Assembly (NCBI RefSeq): GCF_000711955.1
Contig: NZ_KL543999.1
Coordinates: 181,938 to 245,937, forward strand
Source: Nevskia soli DSM 19509
Lineage (GTDB): Bacteria > Pseudomonadota > Gammaproteobacteria > Nevskiales > Nevskiaceae
DNA length: 64,000 nt
Direction of reading: 5' to 3'
The notes under the pieces are model-generated. The model had not been told where the DNA came from, ran no database searches, and was given only the letters and a program-made list of their open reading frames with translations. This document shows positions 43,154-51,888 of this stretch, in pieces; the first letter of the stretch is position 1; each line of letters starts with the position of its first letter. A program made the translations under genes and the position numbers.

Positions 43154-44599
43154 ATGCATCTCGACTCCGACCTCTGCTACCACAGCCTCAACGCGCGCGA
43201 TTCGCGCTTCGACGGCCAGTTCTACGTCGGCGTGACCAGCACCGGCATCTACTGCCGCCCGATCTGCCCGACGCGGGTGCCCCGACGCGACAACTGCCGC
43301 TTCTTCGCCAATGCCGCCTCGGCGGAGCAGCAAGGCTTCCGGCCCTGCCTGCGTTGCCGCCCCGAACTCGCACCGGGCAAGGCGCCGATGGACAACGTCG
43401 GCCGGGTCGCCGCGGCGGCGGTGGCGCGCATCGAGGCCGGGGCGTTGAACGATGCCGGCTTCGACGCACTGGCGGCGGAGATGGGCTTGAGCGGGCGCCA
43501 GTTGCGCCGCTCGATCGAGCGCGAATACGGCGTGACGCCAGTGGAGCTGGCGCAGACCCGCCGCCTGCTGCTGGCCAAGCAATTGCTGACCGAAACGCAG
43601 ATCCGCATCACCGACGTGGCCTTCGCCAGCGGCTTCTCCAGCCTGCGCCGCTTCAACCACCTGTTCCGCACCCGCTACCGGCTCAGCCCCACGGACTTGC
43701 GCCGCGGCAAGCCGGTCGTCGCCGGCGGCGATACGGTGACCCTGCGCCTGGCCTACCGGCCGCCGCTGGACTGGGAGGCCTTGATGGGCTTCCTGGTCGG
43801 TCGCGGTGCTGCCGGCGTCGAAGCCATCGATGGCGAGCGTTACCTTCGGGCGGTGCGCATCGGCACATGCGCCGGCTGGATCGCCGTGGCGCCGCTCAAG
43901 AGCGAGGCCGCCCTGCGCGTCGATGTTGCGGTGAGCCTGCTGCCGGTGCTGACCCCGCTGCTGGCGCGGCTGCGCCGCCTGTTTGACCTCGATGCAAACC
44001 CGCAGGCCATCCACGAGCATCTAAGCCGGGATGTCCGCCTGCGCCCCTCGTTATCACGCCGGCCGGGCCTGCGTGTGCCGGGTGCATTCGATGGCTTCGA
44101 ACTGGCGCTGCGGGCGGTCCTGGGGCAGCAGATCAGCGTCAAGGCGGCGACTACGGTGTTCGGGCGTTTCGCCAAGGCCTACGGCGAAACGGTGCAGACG
44201 CCGTTCCCGGCCTTGCTGCATACCGGACCCCGTGCGGCTTTGATCGCCGATGCCAGCCTGGAGGAGCTTGCGGCGTTGGGCCTGATGCGGGCCCGTGCCG
44301 TCACGGTCAGTGCGTTGTCGCGGGCGGTATGCGACGGTACGGTACGGCTGGAGCCTGGCGTGGCCCCGGAGCAGGCCGCGGCGGCATTGAAGGAACTGCC
44401 GGGTATCGGCGACTGGACGGCGCAGTACGTGGCGATGCGCGCCCTGCGTGATCCGGATGCCTTTCCGGCGTCGGATCTGGGAATTTACCGCTCGCTCGGC
44501 GTGTCCAAGCCGCGCGACGCGCTGGCGGCGGCGGAGTCATGGCGGCCCTGGCGCGCTTATGCGGTGCTGCACTTGTGGCTGGGATACGGAGGAGGGTGA
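43154..44599 (+). CDS. AdaA-AlkA fusion: methylphosphotriester sensor and 3-methyladenine glycosylase
   Basis: A 481-residue fusion. Residues ~1-80 are the Ada N-domain (TGIYCRPICP, and FRPCLRCRPE as the other Cys pair), a zinc-bound methyl acceptor that turns Ada into an activator. An AraC-type helix-turn-helix follows (~85-190, MGLSGRQLRRSIEREYG). Residues ~200-481 are an AlkA DNA glycosylase: helix-hairpin-helix LKELPGIGDWTAQYVAMRAL and catalytic Asp in FPASDLGI near 446. The ATG at 43154 starts MHLDSDLCYHSL. It lacks Ada's own C-terminal O6-methyltransferase, which is supplied by ogt downstream. Confidence 0.93.
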   Translation: MHLDSDLCYHSLNARDSRFDGQFYVGVTSTGIYCRPICPTRVPRRDNCRFFANAASAEQQGFRPCLRCRPELAPGKAPMDNVGRVAAAAVARIEAGALNDAGFDALAAEMGLSGRQLRRSIEREYGVTPVELAQTRRLLLAKQLLTETQIRITDVAFASGFSSLRRFNHLFRTRYRLSPTDLRRGKPVVAGGDTVTLRLAYRPPLDWEALMGFLVGRGAAGVEAIDGERYLRAVRIGTCAGWIAVAPLKSEAALRVDVAVSLLPVLTPLLARLRRLFDLDANPQAIHEHLSRDVRLRPSLSRRPGLRVPGAFDGFELALRAVLGQQISVKAATTVFGRFAKAYGETVQTPFPALLHTGPRAALIADASLEELAALGLMRARAVTVSALSRAVCDGTVRLEPGVAPEQAAAALKELPGIGDWTAQYVAMRALRDPDAFPASDLGIYRSLGVSKPRDALAAAESWRPWRAYAVLHLWLGYGGG

Positions 44600-44608
44600 G
44601 CCGGGCAA

Positions 44609-44664
44609 GGCGAATGTACGGTGGACATTCGCCCCGGCGAACGCCCGGCCAGGGATGGCCGGGC
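44609..44664. repeat. Two hairpins between ada-alkA and ogt
   Basis: GGCGAATGT/ACATTCGCC (44609-44617 / 44625-44633, 9 bp) is followed by GCCCGGCCA-GGGA-TGGCCGGGC (44643-44651 / 44656-44664, 9 bp). The second resembles the palindrome at 41424. No T-run follows, so they are unlikely to be full terminators. Confidence 0.6.
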
Positions 44665-44741
44665 CGGGATCTCAGGTAATGACGAGGTCTCGCCATGGAT
44701 GGCCTTGATGCTGGTATTCAAAAAAGGAGTTTGGCCAAACG

Positions 44742-45278
44742 ATGACTGCGACTCAGTACTTCAGCAGCATGGCCAGCCCGGTAGGCGAATTGCTGCTGCT
44801 TTCCGATGGCGACGGCATCACCGGCCTGTACATGCAGAAGCACGCACACTGGGACGGCATGCAGCCGCACTGGCGCCGCAACGATGCCTGCCTGCGCCAT
44901 GCGCGGACGCAGCTGCGTTCCTATTTCGCCGATGAACTGAAGCGATTCGACTTGGAACTGAACCTGCAAGGTACCGAGTTCCAGGTCCGCGTGTGGAACG
45001 AATTGCTGAACATTCCGTTCGGCGAAACCATCAGCTACGGCGAACTGGCGCGGCGCATCGGCCAGCCCAGCGCCTCGCGGGCGGTGGGCCTGGCCAACGG
45101 CCGCAACCCGGTTTCCATCATCGTGCCCTGCCATCGCGTGCTGGGCAGCAACGGCAAGCTCACCGGCTACGGCGGCGGCCTGCCGCGCAAGCGCTGGCTG
45201 CTCGACCATGAACGCGGCGTGCCGCGCACCTGGCTGGCCCTGGGTTCGATGGAAGCCCTTGAGGGCGAAATTCCGTAG
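44742..45278 (+). CDS. ogt: Methylated-DNA--protein-cysteine methyltransferase
   Basis: A 178-residue suicide enzyme removing O6-alkyl groups from guanine. The active-site PCHRV is in SIIVPCHRVLGSNGKLTGYGG (about residues 127-147), with the helix-turn-helix recognition part FGETISYGELARRIGQPSASRAVG (about residues 88-111). It follows ada-alkA by ~140 bp on the same strand, giving a complete adaptive response between the two products. Confidence 0.96.
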   Translation: MTATQYFSSMASPVGELLLLSDGDGITGLYMQKHAHWDGMQPHWRRNDACLRHARTQLRSYFADELKRFDLELNLQGTEFQVRVWNELLNIPFGETISYGELARRIGQPSASRAVGLANGRNPVSIIVPCHRVLGSNGKLTGYGGGLPRKRWLLDHERGVPRTWLALGSMEALEGEIP

Positions 45279-45315
45279 CAAGGCGGCGAGCGGCGCCTTG
45301 GCGGGGAACGCAGAC

Positions 45316-45759
45316 TCAGTAAGTCTTGTACGACAGGAATTTCCCGCTCATCACGATATTGACCCGATCACCCTTCGGATCGGTTTCGCGGGTCAGGTCC
45401 ATCTTGAAGTCGATGGCGCTCATGATGCCGTCGCCGAATTCTTCGTGGATCAACTCCTTGAAGGTGGTGCCGTAGACGCTGACCAGTTCGTAGAAGCGGT
45501 AGATCAATGGGTCGGTCGGCACCGCCGTGGGCAGCGAACCCTTGTACGGCACCACCTGCAGCCAGGCGATCTCATTCTCGTCCAGCCCAAAGATCTTGCC
45601 GACGACCTTGGCCTGCTTCGCATCGAGCGTCATCTGGCCGAGGCAAGCGGCCGTGACCCACTCCTTGCTCAGGCCCACCTTCTTCGCGACCTCGGCCCAT
45701 TTGATGCCCTTGCTGACCTTGGCATTGATGATCTTGCGGGTGACGTCGTTGCGATCCAT
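45316..45759 (-). CDS. cynS: Cyanate hydratase (cyanase)
   Basis: A 147-residue enzyme decomposing cyanate with bicarbonate to ammonia and CO2. The catalytic Arg-Glu-Ser triad sits in IYRFYELVSVYGTTFKELIH and GDGIMSAIDF (Arg ~92, Glu ~95, Ser ~118). The N-terminal helical DNA-binding-like domain is normal. It lies 73 bp downstream of nasS and probably in the nasT-nasS transcript, making cyanate detoxification/use part of the nitrogen circuit. Confidence 0.95.
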   Translation of the reverse strand: MDRNDVTRKIINAKVSKGIKWAEVAKKVGLSKEWVTAACLGQMTLDAKQAKVVGKIFGLDENEIAWLQVVPYKGSLPTAVPTDPLIYRFYELVSVYGTTFKELIHEEFGDGIMSAIDFKMDLTRETDPKGDRVNIVMSGKFLSYKTY

Positions 45760-45832
45760 GCGGGTGCTCCGTCAGATGAGATTGGGAAGGAATTGGCAAT
45801 AGTCTTGGGCAGAGGGATTGGCGAGGTTGATG

Positions 45833-47020
45833 TCATGCCTTGATCGCAAAGTGGTCCAGATACGTTTCCGGCTTCGTCGGATCCCAGACCACCCCGTCGA
45901 ACAGCGTTTCGGTCTTCAGGGGGCTGGCCGGCACCGCGATCCCCATGGAGCGGGCCACGTCGCTGTACAGCTCGATCTGGTTCACCTGCTTCGCCACCGC
46001 CAGGTAATCCACATCGTGTCCCAGCAGGCCCCAGCGCCGCTGCTGCGTCAGGAACCACATGCCGTGGGACAGATAGGGGTAATTGACCTCGCCGCCGTTG
46101 AAGAACTTCATATGGTCGGCTTCCTGCCATTTGCGGCCCAGGCCGTTCTCGTATTCGCCGCGCAGGCGGCCGGCGATGACCTCCGTCGGCGCATCGACGT
46201 AGGCGGCGGCGCTGATGACGCGGGCGACATGATCGCGGTTGGCCATGGTGTCGATATAGCGTGATGCCTCGAGTACGGCACGGATCATGGCCCGTGCGGT
46301 ATTCGGATACTTCTCGACGAATTCCCGCGTCGTGCCCAGCACCTTTTCCGGATGGTTGCGCCAGATCGCCTGGGTCGTCGTCGCGGCGAAGCCGATGCCT
46401 TCCTGGATGGCGCGGGCGCCGCCCCAGGGTTCGCCGACGCAATAGCCGTCCATATTGCCGGCGCGCATGTTCGCCACCATCTGCGGCGGCGGCACGGTGA
46501 TGATCTTCACGTCGCGCAACGGGTCGATGCCGGCGGCGGCGAGCCAGTAGAACAGCCACATGGCGTGGGTGCCGGTCGGGAAGGTCTGGGCGAAGGTGTA
46601 GCTGCGTTCCTTGCGGTCGAGCAGTTTCTTCAGGGATGGGCCGTCGACTGCGCCCTGCTCGCGCAACTGGTTGGAGAGGACGATGGCCTGGCCGTTGTGG
46701 TTGAGTCCCATCAGCGCCGCCATGTTCTGCCGCGGGCCGCCGATGCCGAGGTGCACGCCGTAGACCAGGCCGTAGAGCATGTGGGCGGCGTCGAGCTCGC
46801 CCAGGGTGACGCGGTCGCGGATCGCCGCCCAGCTCGGCTGTTTCGACAGGGTCACGTCCAGGCCGTACTTGCTGAACAGGCCCAGTTCCTGCGCCATCAC
46901 CACGCTGGCGCAGTCGGTGAGGGCGATGAAGCCGATCGTCACCTTGCTCTTTTCCGGCGCCTCTCCGGTCCCGGCCCTGGTTGGCTGATGCGGATTCATC
47001 GCTGGTTCCTTGTTGTTCAT
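45833..47020 (-). CDS. nasS: Nitrate/nitrite sensor NasS (NrtA/CmpA-like, no signal peptide)
   Basis: A 395-residue protein of the NrtA/NasS/CmpA nitrate-binding family. It begins MNNKEPAMNPHQPTRAGT without a signal peptide or lipobox, and no permease or ATPase gene adjoins, so it should be cytoplasmic NasS rather than a transport component. Ligand-pocket blocks include GFIALTDCASVVMAQELGLF (~31), SWAAIRDRV (~63), QTFPTGTHAMWLFYWL (~144) and GYCVGEPWG (~191). In known systems NasS binds and inactivates NasT until nitrate or nitrite is present. It starts 1 nt after the nasT stop. Confidence 0.88.
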   Translation of the reverse strand: MNNKEPAMNPHQPTRAGTGEAPEKSKVTIGFIALTDCASVVMAQELGLFSKYGLDVTLSKQPSWAAIRDRVTLGELDAAHMLYGLVYGVHLGIGGPRQNMAALMGLNHNGQAIVLSNQLREQGAVDGPSLKKLLDRKERSYTFAQTFPTGTHAMWLFYWLAAAGIDPLRDVKIITVPPPQMVANMRAGNMDGYCVGEPWGGARAIQEGIGFAATTTQAIWRNHPEKVLGTTREFVEKYPNTARAMIRAVLEASRYIDTMANRDHVARVISAAAYVDAPTEVIAGRLRGEYENGLGRKWQEADHMKFFNGGEVNYPYLSHGMWFLTQQRRWGLLGHDVDYLAVAKQVNQIELYSDVARSMGIAVPASPLKTETLFDGVVWDPTKPETYLDHFAIKA

Positions 47021-47021
47021 G

Positions 47022-47597
47022 TCAGCCCGCCGTTCCGCGCTCGGCCAGCAGCCTGGCCAGTTCCGCGATCTTCATGCCGCGTTCCATCGCCATGCGGCGC
47101 AGCTGGTGATAGGCCTCTTCTTCCGTCATGTGCATCTCCTGCACCAGCCGGTACTTCGCCTTGTCGATGAGGCGGCGGTCCTGCAGCGCCTGTTGCGCCT
47201 CCTGTAGTTCGCTGGCCAGGCTGCGCTGATTCTGGAAGTGGGCCATGGTGACTTCGACCAGGGAGCGCAGCAGCACCGGCGAGATGCCGTCCACGGCATA
47301 GGTGCTGATGCCCAGCCTTGCAGCATCGCGCACCAAATCGGTGTCCGTGGACTCGCTGAGCATCAAGATGGGGCGCGGGAAGCGCTTGCCGAGGATCGCC
47401 AAGCCTTCCAGGGTATCGCGGGAAGGAGAGTCGGCGTCGATCAGGATGGCATCCGGCTTGAGGGCTTTCACAGCCCCATGCACATCGTCGGATTCCGCCA
47501 CGATACCCGCCACCTCAAAGCCCGCGGCCGCCAGCGCCTGCGCCAGTTGTTCCGTGCGCTCGGATTGCGCGTCGATGATCAGGACTCTGGCGGCCAT
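47022..47597 (-). CDS. nasT: ANTAR-domain antiterminator NasT
   Basis: A 191-residue RNA-binding antiterminator. Residues 1-120 are a receiver-like domain (VLIIDAQSERTEQLAQAL). The C-terminal ANTAR domain (~130-188) has LQDRRLIDKAKYRLVQEMHM then TEEEAYHQLRRMAMERGMKI, with the conserved aromatic/Arg surface. Free NasT stabilises two-hairpin ANTAR targets in leader RNA. A matching target lies in the divergent leader at 47724-47780. It is transcribed away from the transporter gene and immediately before nasS. Confidence 0.93.
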   Translation of the reverse strand: MAARVLIIDAQSERTEQLAQALAAAGFEVAGIVAESDDVHGAVKALKPDAILIDADSPSRDTLEGLAILGKRFPRPILMLSESTDTDLVRDAARLGISTYAVDGISPVLLRSLVEVTMAHFQNQRSLASELQEAQQALQDRRLIDKAKYRLVQEMHMTEEEAYHQLRRMAMERGMKIAELARLLAERGTAG

Positions 47598-47623
47598 GCA
47601 CTAACCTGGCGCCGGGGGAGGGA

Positions 47624-47640
47624 AGCGCCGCAATGGTGCA
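47624..47640 (+). promoter_or_regulatory. NtrC-like dyad
   Basis: AGCGCC-N5-GGTGCA, 10 of 12 matches to the TGCACC-N5-GGTGCA consensus. Its centre lies about 64 bp upstream of the predicted sigma54 transcription start, closer than most NtrC enhancers. Only one clear site is seen. Confidence 0.5.
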
Positions 47641-47669
47641 GCAAGGAATGTGCCCCGGCCGGATCAAAG

Positions 47670-47685
47670 TGGCACGCTGCTTGCT
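47670..47685 (+). promoter_or_regulatory. Sigma54 promoter of the nitrate assimilation operon
   Basis: TGGCACGCTGCTTGCT matches TGGCACR-N4-TTGCW at every defined position (GG 47671-47672, GC 47683-47684). It predicts a transcription start near 47696 and a ~214-nt leader. Confidence 0.88.
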
Positions 47686-47695
47686 CAATAACTCC

Positions 47696-47909
47696 CGTGT
47701 TCCATTTCCGCGCAAAGGCGCGGGAGCCCAACGGCGGGTTCGGGACGCGAAATTCTAGAGAGTCTTGGACAAAGGCGTCCGTCTGCGCGCAAGCGCGGCG
47801 AGACGTCTTTTTTTTTGGCCGCTCGGCCGGCACGCCTCACCGGTCCTCGGCAAACACAAGGCAGTTCGCTGCTGCGTGTCGGGTGGATGGTCAACAACTA
47901 GGAGTACAG
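47696..47909 (+). promoter_or_regulatory. NasT-responsive leader RNA: ANTAR two-hairpin antiterminator and terminator
   Basis: Hairpin P1 is GAGCCC[AACGGC]GGGTTC (47724-47741). Hairpin P2 is GGAC[AAAGGC]GTCC (47767-47780). Both hexaloops have A at position 1 and G at position 4, the ANTAR-target rule. The intrinsic terminator (47774-47816) has outer arms GGCGTC and GACGTC, an inner GCGC-GCAA-GCGC, and nine T residues. Its 5' arm begins inside the P2 loop and takes the whole P2 3' arm, so P2 and the terminator exclude each other. NasT binding would hold P2 and allow read-through to the transporter gene. Confidence 0.9.
47774..47816 (+). terminator. Regulated intrinsic terminator in the nitrate leader
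   Basis: GGCGTC (47774-47779) pairs with GACGTC (47802-47807), CGTC (47780-47783) with GGCG (47797-47800), and GCGC (47785-47788) with GCGC (47793-47796) around a GCAA tetraloop. Nine T residues follow at 47808-47816. Confidence 0.9.
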
Positions 47910-49298
47910 ATGAAACAGGTCATAGCCTCATTGAAAAGCGGCAACTGGAAAGCACTCCTGGCGTGCTTCCTCTACTTCGACACCGGCTTCACCGTGTGGG
48001 TGATGCTGGGTCCCCTGGCGCCCTTCATCGGCAAGGACATCACCATGACGCCGGCCGCACAGGGCTTCCTGGTGGCGGTACCGGTGCTGTCGGCGGCGAT
48101 CCTGCGCGTGACGCTGGGCAATCTGTTCCAGTCGCAGGACGGCAAGCGTCTGGCCCTGATGGGTATCCTGCTGTCGGCGATCCCCTCGGTGTTCCTGCTG
48201 TTCCCCGGCGCGCCGTCCTACACCACGCTGCTGGTGCTGGGCGTGTTCCTGGGCGTCGGCGGCGCCAGCTTCGCCGTGGCCCTGCCGATGGCGGGCAGCA
48301 ACTACCCGCCGAAGGTGCAGGGCCTGGTGCTCGGCCTCGCCGCCGCCGGCAACATCGGCGCGGTACTCGATGGCTTCATGTTCCCGGGCCTGGCACAGGC
48401 TTACGGCTGGCAGCATGCCACCGCCGCGGCGCTGCCGCTGCTGGCACTGACCGCCGCTGCGGTGATCTTCTGGGCCAGTGACCTGAGTGCGAAGAGCGGC
48501 AAGGGGGCACAGGCCTTCGCCGGATTTGCCGTGACCCTGGTTGGCTTGATCGGGCTGGTGCTGCTGGTGAATGGCGGCTACCTGGGCCAGGGCAAGACGG
48601 GCCTGCTGCTGCTGCCGCCGATCGGCGCGGCCCTGGCCATCGCGGTGCTGCCGCAGCGTTACCGTGCGGTGCTGGCGGAGCGCGACACCTGGGTGATCAT
48701 GCTGGTCTACAGCATCACCTTCGGCGGCTTCGTCGGCATGTCCTCCTATGTCAGCACGCTGGTGACCAGCCTGTGGGGCATGTCCAAGGTCGATGCCGGC
48801 CTGATGATGGCGGGCTTCGCCTTCACCGGCGCCATCGTGCGCCCGTTCGGCGGCTGGCTCGCCGATCGCGTGACCGGCGTGCGTGCGCTGCTGGTGCTGC
48901 TCACCGGCATCTCCCTGCTCGACTTCACTTTTGCCGTGGTGATGCCGCCGCTGGCCGGCGGCGTGGTGCTGCTGTTCTGCCTGTATCTGTGCTTCGGCCT
49001 CGGCAACGGCAGCACCTTCCAGCTGGTGCCGCATCGCTGGAAAGGCAAGACCGGCGTGATGACCGGCATCATCGGCGCCGCAGGCGGCATCGGCGGCTTC
49101 TACCTGCCGGTGATCATGGGCATCGCCAAGGAAAGCACCGGCAGCTACCAGATGGGCTTCGCCACCTTCGGTGGAATCTCCGCTGCGGCGCTGGTGCTGG
49201 TAGTGGTGCTGCGCCAGGAATGGCTGACCTGGGCGGTGGTGGATCACAGCGCCGGGCCGAGCGATGACGGCATGCAGGGCGCGGTTCACGCCGAGTAA
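47910..49298 (+). CDS. Nitrate/nitrite transporter, MFS (NasA/NarK-type)
   Basis: A 462-residue, about 12-helix transporter. Nitrate-signature regions are GVGGASFAVALPMAGSNYPP (~113) and NGSTFQLVPHRWKGKTGVMT (~364), matching the NNP family's two conserved Gly/Asn-rich motifs; substrate Arg residues are likely within them (LRVTLGNLF near 68). It imports nitrate for NasA and may exchange nitrite. It begins at 47910 with AGGAG 6-10 nt upstream and is under the sigma54 promoter and antiterminator leader described above. Confidence 0.93.
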   Translation: MKQVIASLKSGNWKALLACFLYFDTGFTVWVMLGPLAPFIGKDITMTPAAQGFLVAVPVLSAAILRVTLGNLFQSQDGKRLALMGILLSAIPSVFLLFPGAPSYTTLLVLGVFLGVGGASFAVALPMAGSNYPPKVQGLVLGLAAAGNIGAVLDGFMFPGLAQAYGWQHATAAALPLLALTAAAVIFWASDLSAKSGKGAQAFAGFAVTLVGLIGLVLLVNGGYLGQGKTGLLLLPPIGAALAIAVLPQRYRAVLAERDTWVIMLVYSITFGGFVGMSSYVSTLVTSLWGMSKVDAGLMMAGFAFTGAIVRPFGGWLADRVTGVRALLVLLTGISLLDFTFAVVMPPLAGGVVLLFCLYLCFGLGNGSTFQLVPHRWKGKTGVMTGIIGAAGGIGGFYLPVIMGIAKESTGSYQMGFATFGGISAAALVLVVVLRQEWLTWAVVDHSAGPSDDGMQGAVHAE

Positions 49299-49332
49299 GC
49301 CTGCCGTCGAACTCTTCAATTCAAATCGCCGG

Positions 49333-51888
49333 ATGGAAATGGAACGGAAAAAGATAGTTGTCGTCGGTAATGGAATGGTCGGCCACAAGCTGCTGGAGCA
49401 GCTGGTGGCACAGACCGATGCCGCCGTCGAAGTCACGGTGTTGTGCGAGGAGCCGCGGCCGGCTTACGACCGCGTGCACCTGTCGGAATTCTTCGCTGGC
49501 AAGAGCGCCGATGAGCTGTCGCTGGTAACACCGGGCTTCTTCGAGGAGCACGGCAACCTGCTGCTCAAGCTCAACGCCAAGGCGGTGCAGATCGATCGCG
49601 CCGCCAGGACTGTGACGACGAGTGCCAGTGAAATCCTGGCCTACGACAAGCTGGTGCTGGCCACCGGCTCCTATCCCTTCGTTCCTCCGCTGCCGGGCAA
49701 GGACCGGCCGGCTTGTCTGGTCTACCGCACGATCGAGGATCTGGAGGCGATCGCCGCCGCCGGCCGCGAGTCCAAAGTGGGTGTCGTGGTCGGCGGCGGA
49801 TTACTCGGGCTGGAAGCGGCAAAGGCGTTGAAGGACATGAACCTGACCACGCACGTGGTCGAGTTCGCGCCGCGCCTGATGGCGGTGCAGGTGGACGACG
49901 GCGGCGGGCGCATCCTGCGCCGCAAGATCGAACAGCTCGGCGTCACCGTGCATACCGGCAAGAACACGCAGGAGATCGTGGATGGCGAGAACTGCCGTCA
50001 CCGCATGAAGTTCGCCGATGGCAGCTTCCTGGAAACCGATCTGATCCTGTTCTCCGCCGGCATCCGTCCGCGCGACGAGCTGGCGAAGCAGGCCGGGCTG
50101 GCAATGGGCGAGCGCGGCGGCATCGTCGTCGACGAGGCCTGCCGCACCAGCGATCCGGATATCTACGCCATCGGCGAGTGCGCCTTGTACCAGGGCCGCA
50201 TCTACGGCTTGGTGGCGCCGGGCTACCAGATGGCGCAAGTTGTTGCCGATCAGTTGCTCGGCAAGGAAAGCGCGGGCTTCACCGGTGCCGACATGAGCAC
50301 CAAGCTCAAGCTGATGGGCGTGGACGTGGCCAGCCTTGGTGACGCCCACGGCGCCACCAAGGGCTCGCTGGCCTACAGCTTCATCGACGAACGCCAGCAG
50401 ATTTACAAGAAGCTGGTGGTGAGCGACTGCGGCAAGTTCCTGCTCGGCGGCGTGTTGGTGGGCGAGGCCGAGGACTACGGAACGTTGCTGCAATACATGC
50501 TCAACCGCATGCCGCTGCCGGAGCGGCCGGAGTCGCTGATCCTGCCGGCGCTGGACGGCGCGGCCAAGCCTGGCCTGGGCGTGGGCGCGTTACCGGCGGC
50601 TGCGCAGATCTGCTCCTGCAACAATGTCAGCAAGGCGGCGATCTGCGCCGCCATCGACGAGGGCGCCACCACGCTGGGCGCACTGAAGAAGTGCACCAAG
50701 GCGGCTACGTCCTGCGGTGGCTGCGGGCCATTGGTGACGCAGATCCTCAAGTATGAATTGACGGCTCGCGGCGTCACCGTCAGCAACCATCTGTGCGAGC
50801 ACTTCCCGCATTCGCGCCAGGAGCTGTATCACCTGGTGCGGGTGGAGAAGATCCGCACCTTCGACGACTTGCTGAGCAAGCACGGCAAGGGCCGTGGCTG
50901 CGACATCTGCAAGCCGACAGTGGGCTCGATCCTGGCTTCGTGCTGGAACGAGCACGTGCTGCAGCCGCGCCACGCCAAGCTGCAGGACAGCAACGACTAC
51001 TACCTCGCCAACATCCAGAAGGATGGTACTTACTCGGTGGTGCCGCGCGTGCCCGGCGGCGAGATCACCCCGGACAAGCTGATCGCCATTGGCGCAGTGG
51101 CGAAGAAGTACGGCCTTTACACCAAGATCACCGGCGGCCAGCGCATCGACCTGTTCGGAGCGCAGGTGCATCAGTTGCCGGCGATCTGGCGGGAACTGAT
51201 CGCCGCCGGCTTCGAGTCCGGCCACGCCTACGGCAAGGCGGTACGCACGGTGAAGTCCTGCGTCGGCAGTACCTGGTGCCGCTTCGGCGTGCAGGACAGC
51301 GTCGGCTTTTCGATCGAGATCGAAAACCGCTATCGCGGCATGCGCTCGCCGCACAAGCTCAAGTTCGCCGTGTCCGGCTGCACCCGCGAGTGCGCCGAGG
51401 CGCAGAGCAAGGATGTCGGCATCATCGCCACGGAAAAGGGCTGGAACCTCTATGTCTGCGGCAACGGCGGCATGAAGCCGCGCCATGCGGAGTTGCTGGC
51501 GTCCGACCTCGACAAGGAAACCCTGGTCCGTTACGTCGACCGTTTCCTGATGTTCTACGTGCGTACCGCCGACCGCCTGCAGCGCACCTCGGTATGGATG
51601 GAAAACCTGGAAGGCGGTCTGGATTACCTGAAGCAGGTCGTATGTGAGGACAAGCTCGGCATCGCCGCGGAACTGGAAGCGGAGATGCAGCACCTGGTCG
51701 ATACCTACGAGTGCGAGTGGAAGAAGGCGGTGAACGACCCGGCGACGCTGCGGCGCTTCCGCACCTTCGTCAACAGCGACGCCGGCGACAACAACGTGGT
51801 GTTCGTCGAGGAACGCGGGCAGATCCGCCCGGCCACCGAGGACGAGCGCAGCCTCGCCCGCAATGCACTAGAAAAGGAAGCGGCATGA
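49333..51888 (+). CDS. nirB: Assimilatory nitrite reductase large subunit
   Basis: An 851-residue NADH-dependent nitrite reductase converting nitrite to ammonia. The N-terminal FAD/NAD domain has VVVGNGMVGHKLLEQL (~7) and GVVVGGGLLGLEAAK (~152). A BFD-type [2Fe-2S] domain carries CSCNNVSKAAIC and SCGGCGPL (~430-475). The sirohaem/[4Fe-4S] ligands are SCVGSTWCRFGV and SGCTRECAEAQ (~640-690). The start is uncertain between 49333 and 49339; the ORF reaches back into the transporter gene. Its TGA overlaps the next gene's ATG. Confidence 0.95.
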   Translation: MEMERKKIVVVGNGMVGHKLLEQLVAQTDAAVEVTVLCEEPRPAYDRVHLSEFFAGKSADELSLVTPGFFEEHGNLLLKLNAKAVQIDRAARTVTTSASEILAYDKLVLATGSYPFVPPLPGKDRPACLVYRTIEDLEAIAAAGRESKVGVVVGGGLLGLEAAKALKDMNLTTHVVEFAPRLMAVQVDDGGGRILRRKIEQLGVTVHTGKNTQEIVDGENCRHRMKFADGSFLETDLILFSAGIRPRDELAKQAGLAMGERGGIVVDEACRTSDPDIYAIGECALYQGRIYGLVAPGYQMAQVVADQLLGKESAGFTGADMSTKLKLMGVDVASLGDAHGATKGSLAYSFIDERQQIYKKLVVSDCGKFLLGGVLVGEAEDYGTLLQYMLNRMPLPERPESLILPALDGAAKPGLGVGALPAAAQICSCNNVSKAAICAAIDEGATTLGALKKCTKAATSCGGCGPLVTQILKYELTARGVTVSNHLCEHFPHSRQELYHLVRVEKIRTFDDLLSKHGKGRGCDICKPTVGSILASCWNEHVLQPRHAKLQDSNDYYLANIQKDGTYSVVPRVPGGEITPDKLIAIGAVAKKYGLYTKITGGQRIDLFGAQVHQLPAIWRELIAAGFESGHAYGKAVRTVKSCVGSTWCRFGVQDSVGFSIEIENRYRGMRSPHKLKFAVSGCTRECAEAQSKDVGIIATEKGWNLYVCGNGGMKPRHAELLASDLDKETLVRYVDRFLMFYVRTADRLQRTSVWMENLEGGLDYLKQVVCEDKLGIAAELEAEMQHLVDTYECEWKKAVNDPATLRRFRTFVNSDAGDNNVVFVEERGQIRPATEDERSLARNALEKEAA

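Noticed and set aside
45833..47020. NrtA-like nitrate ABC transporter component
   Set aside because: There is no signal peptide and no adjoining permease or ATPase. Pairing with an ANTAR protein points to NasS.
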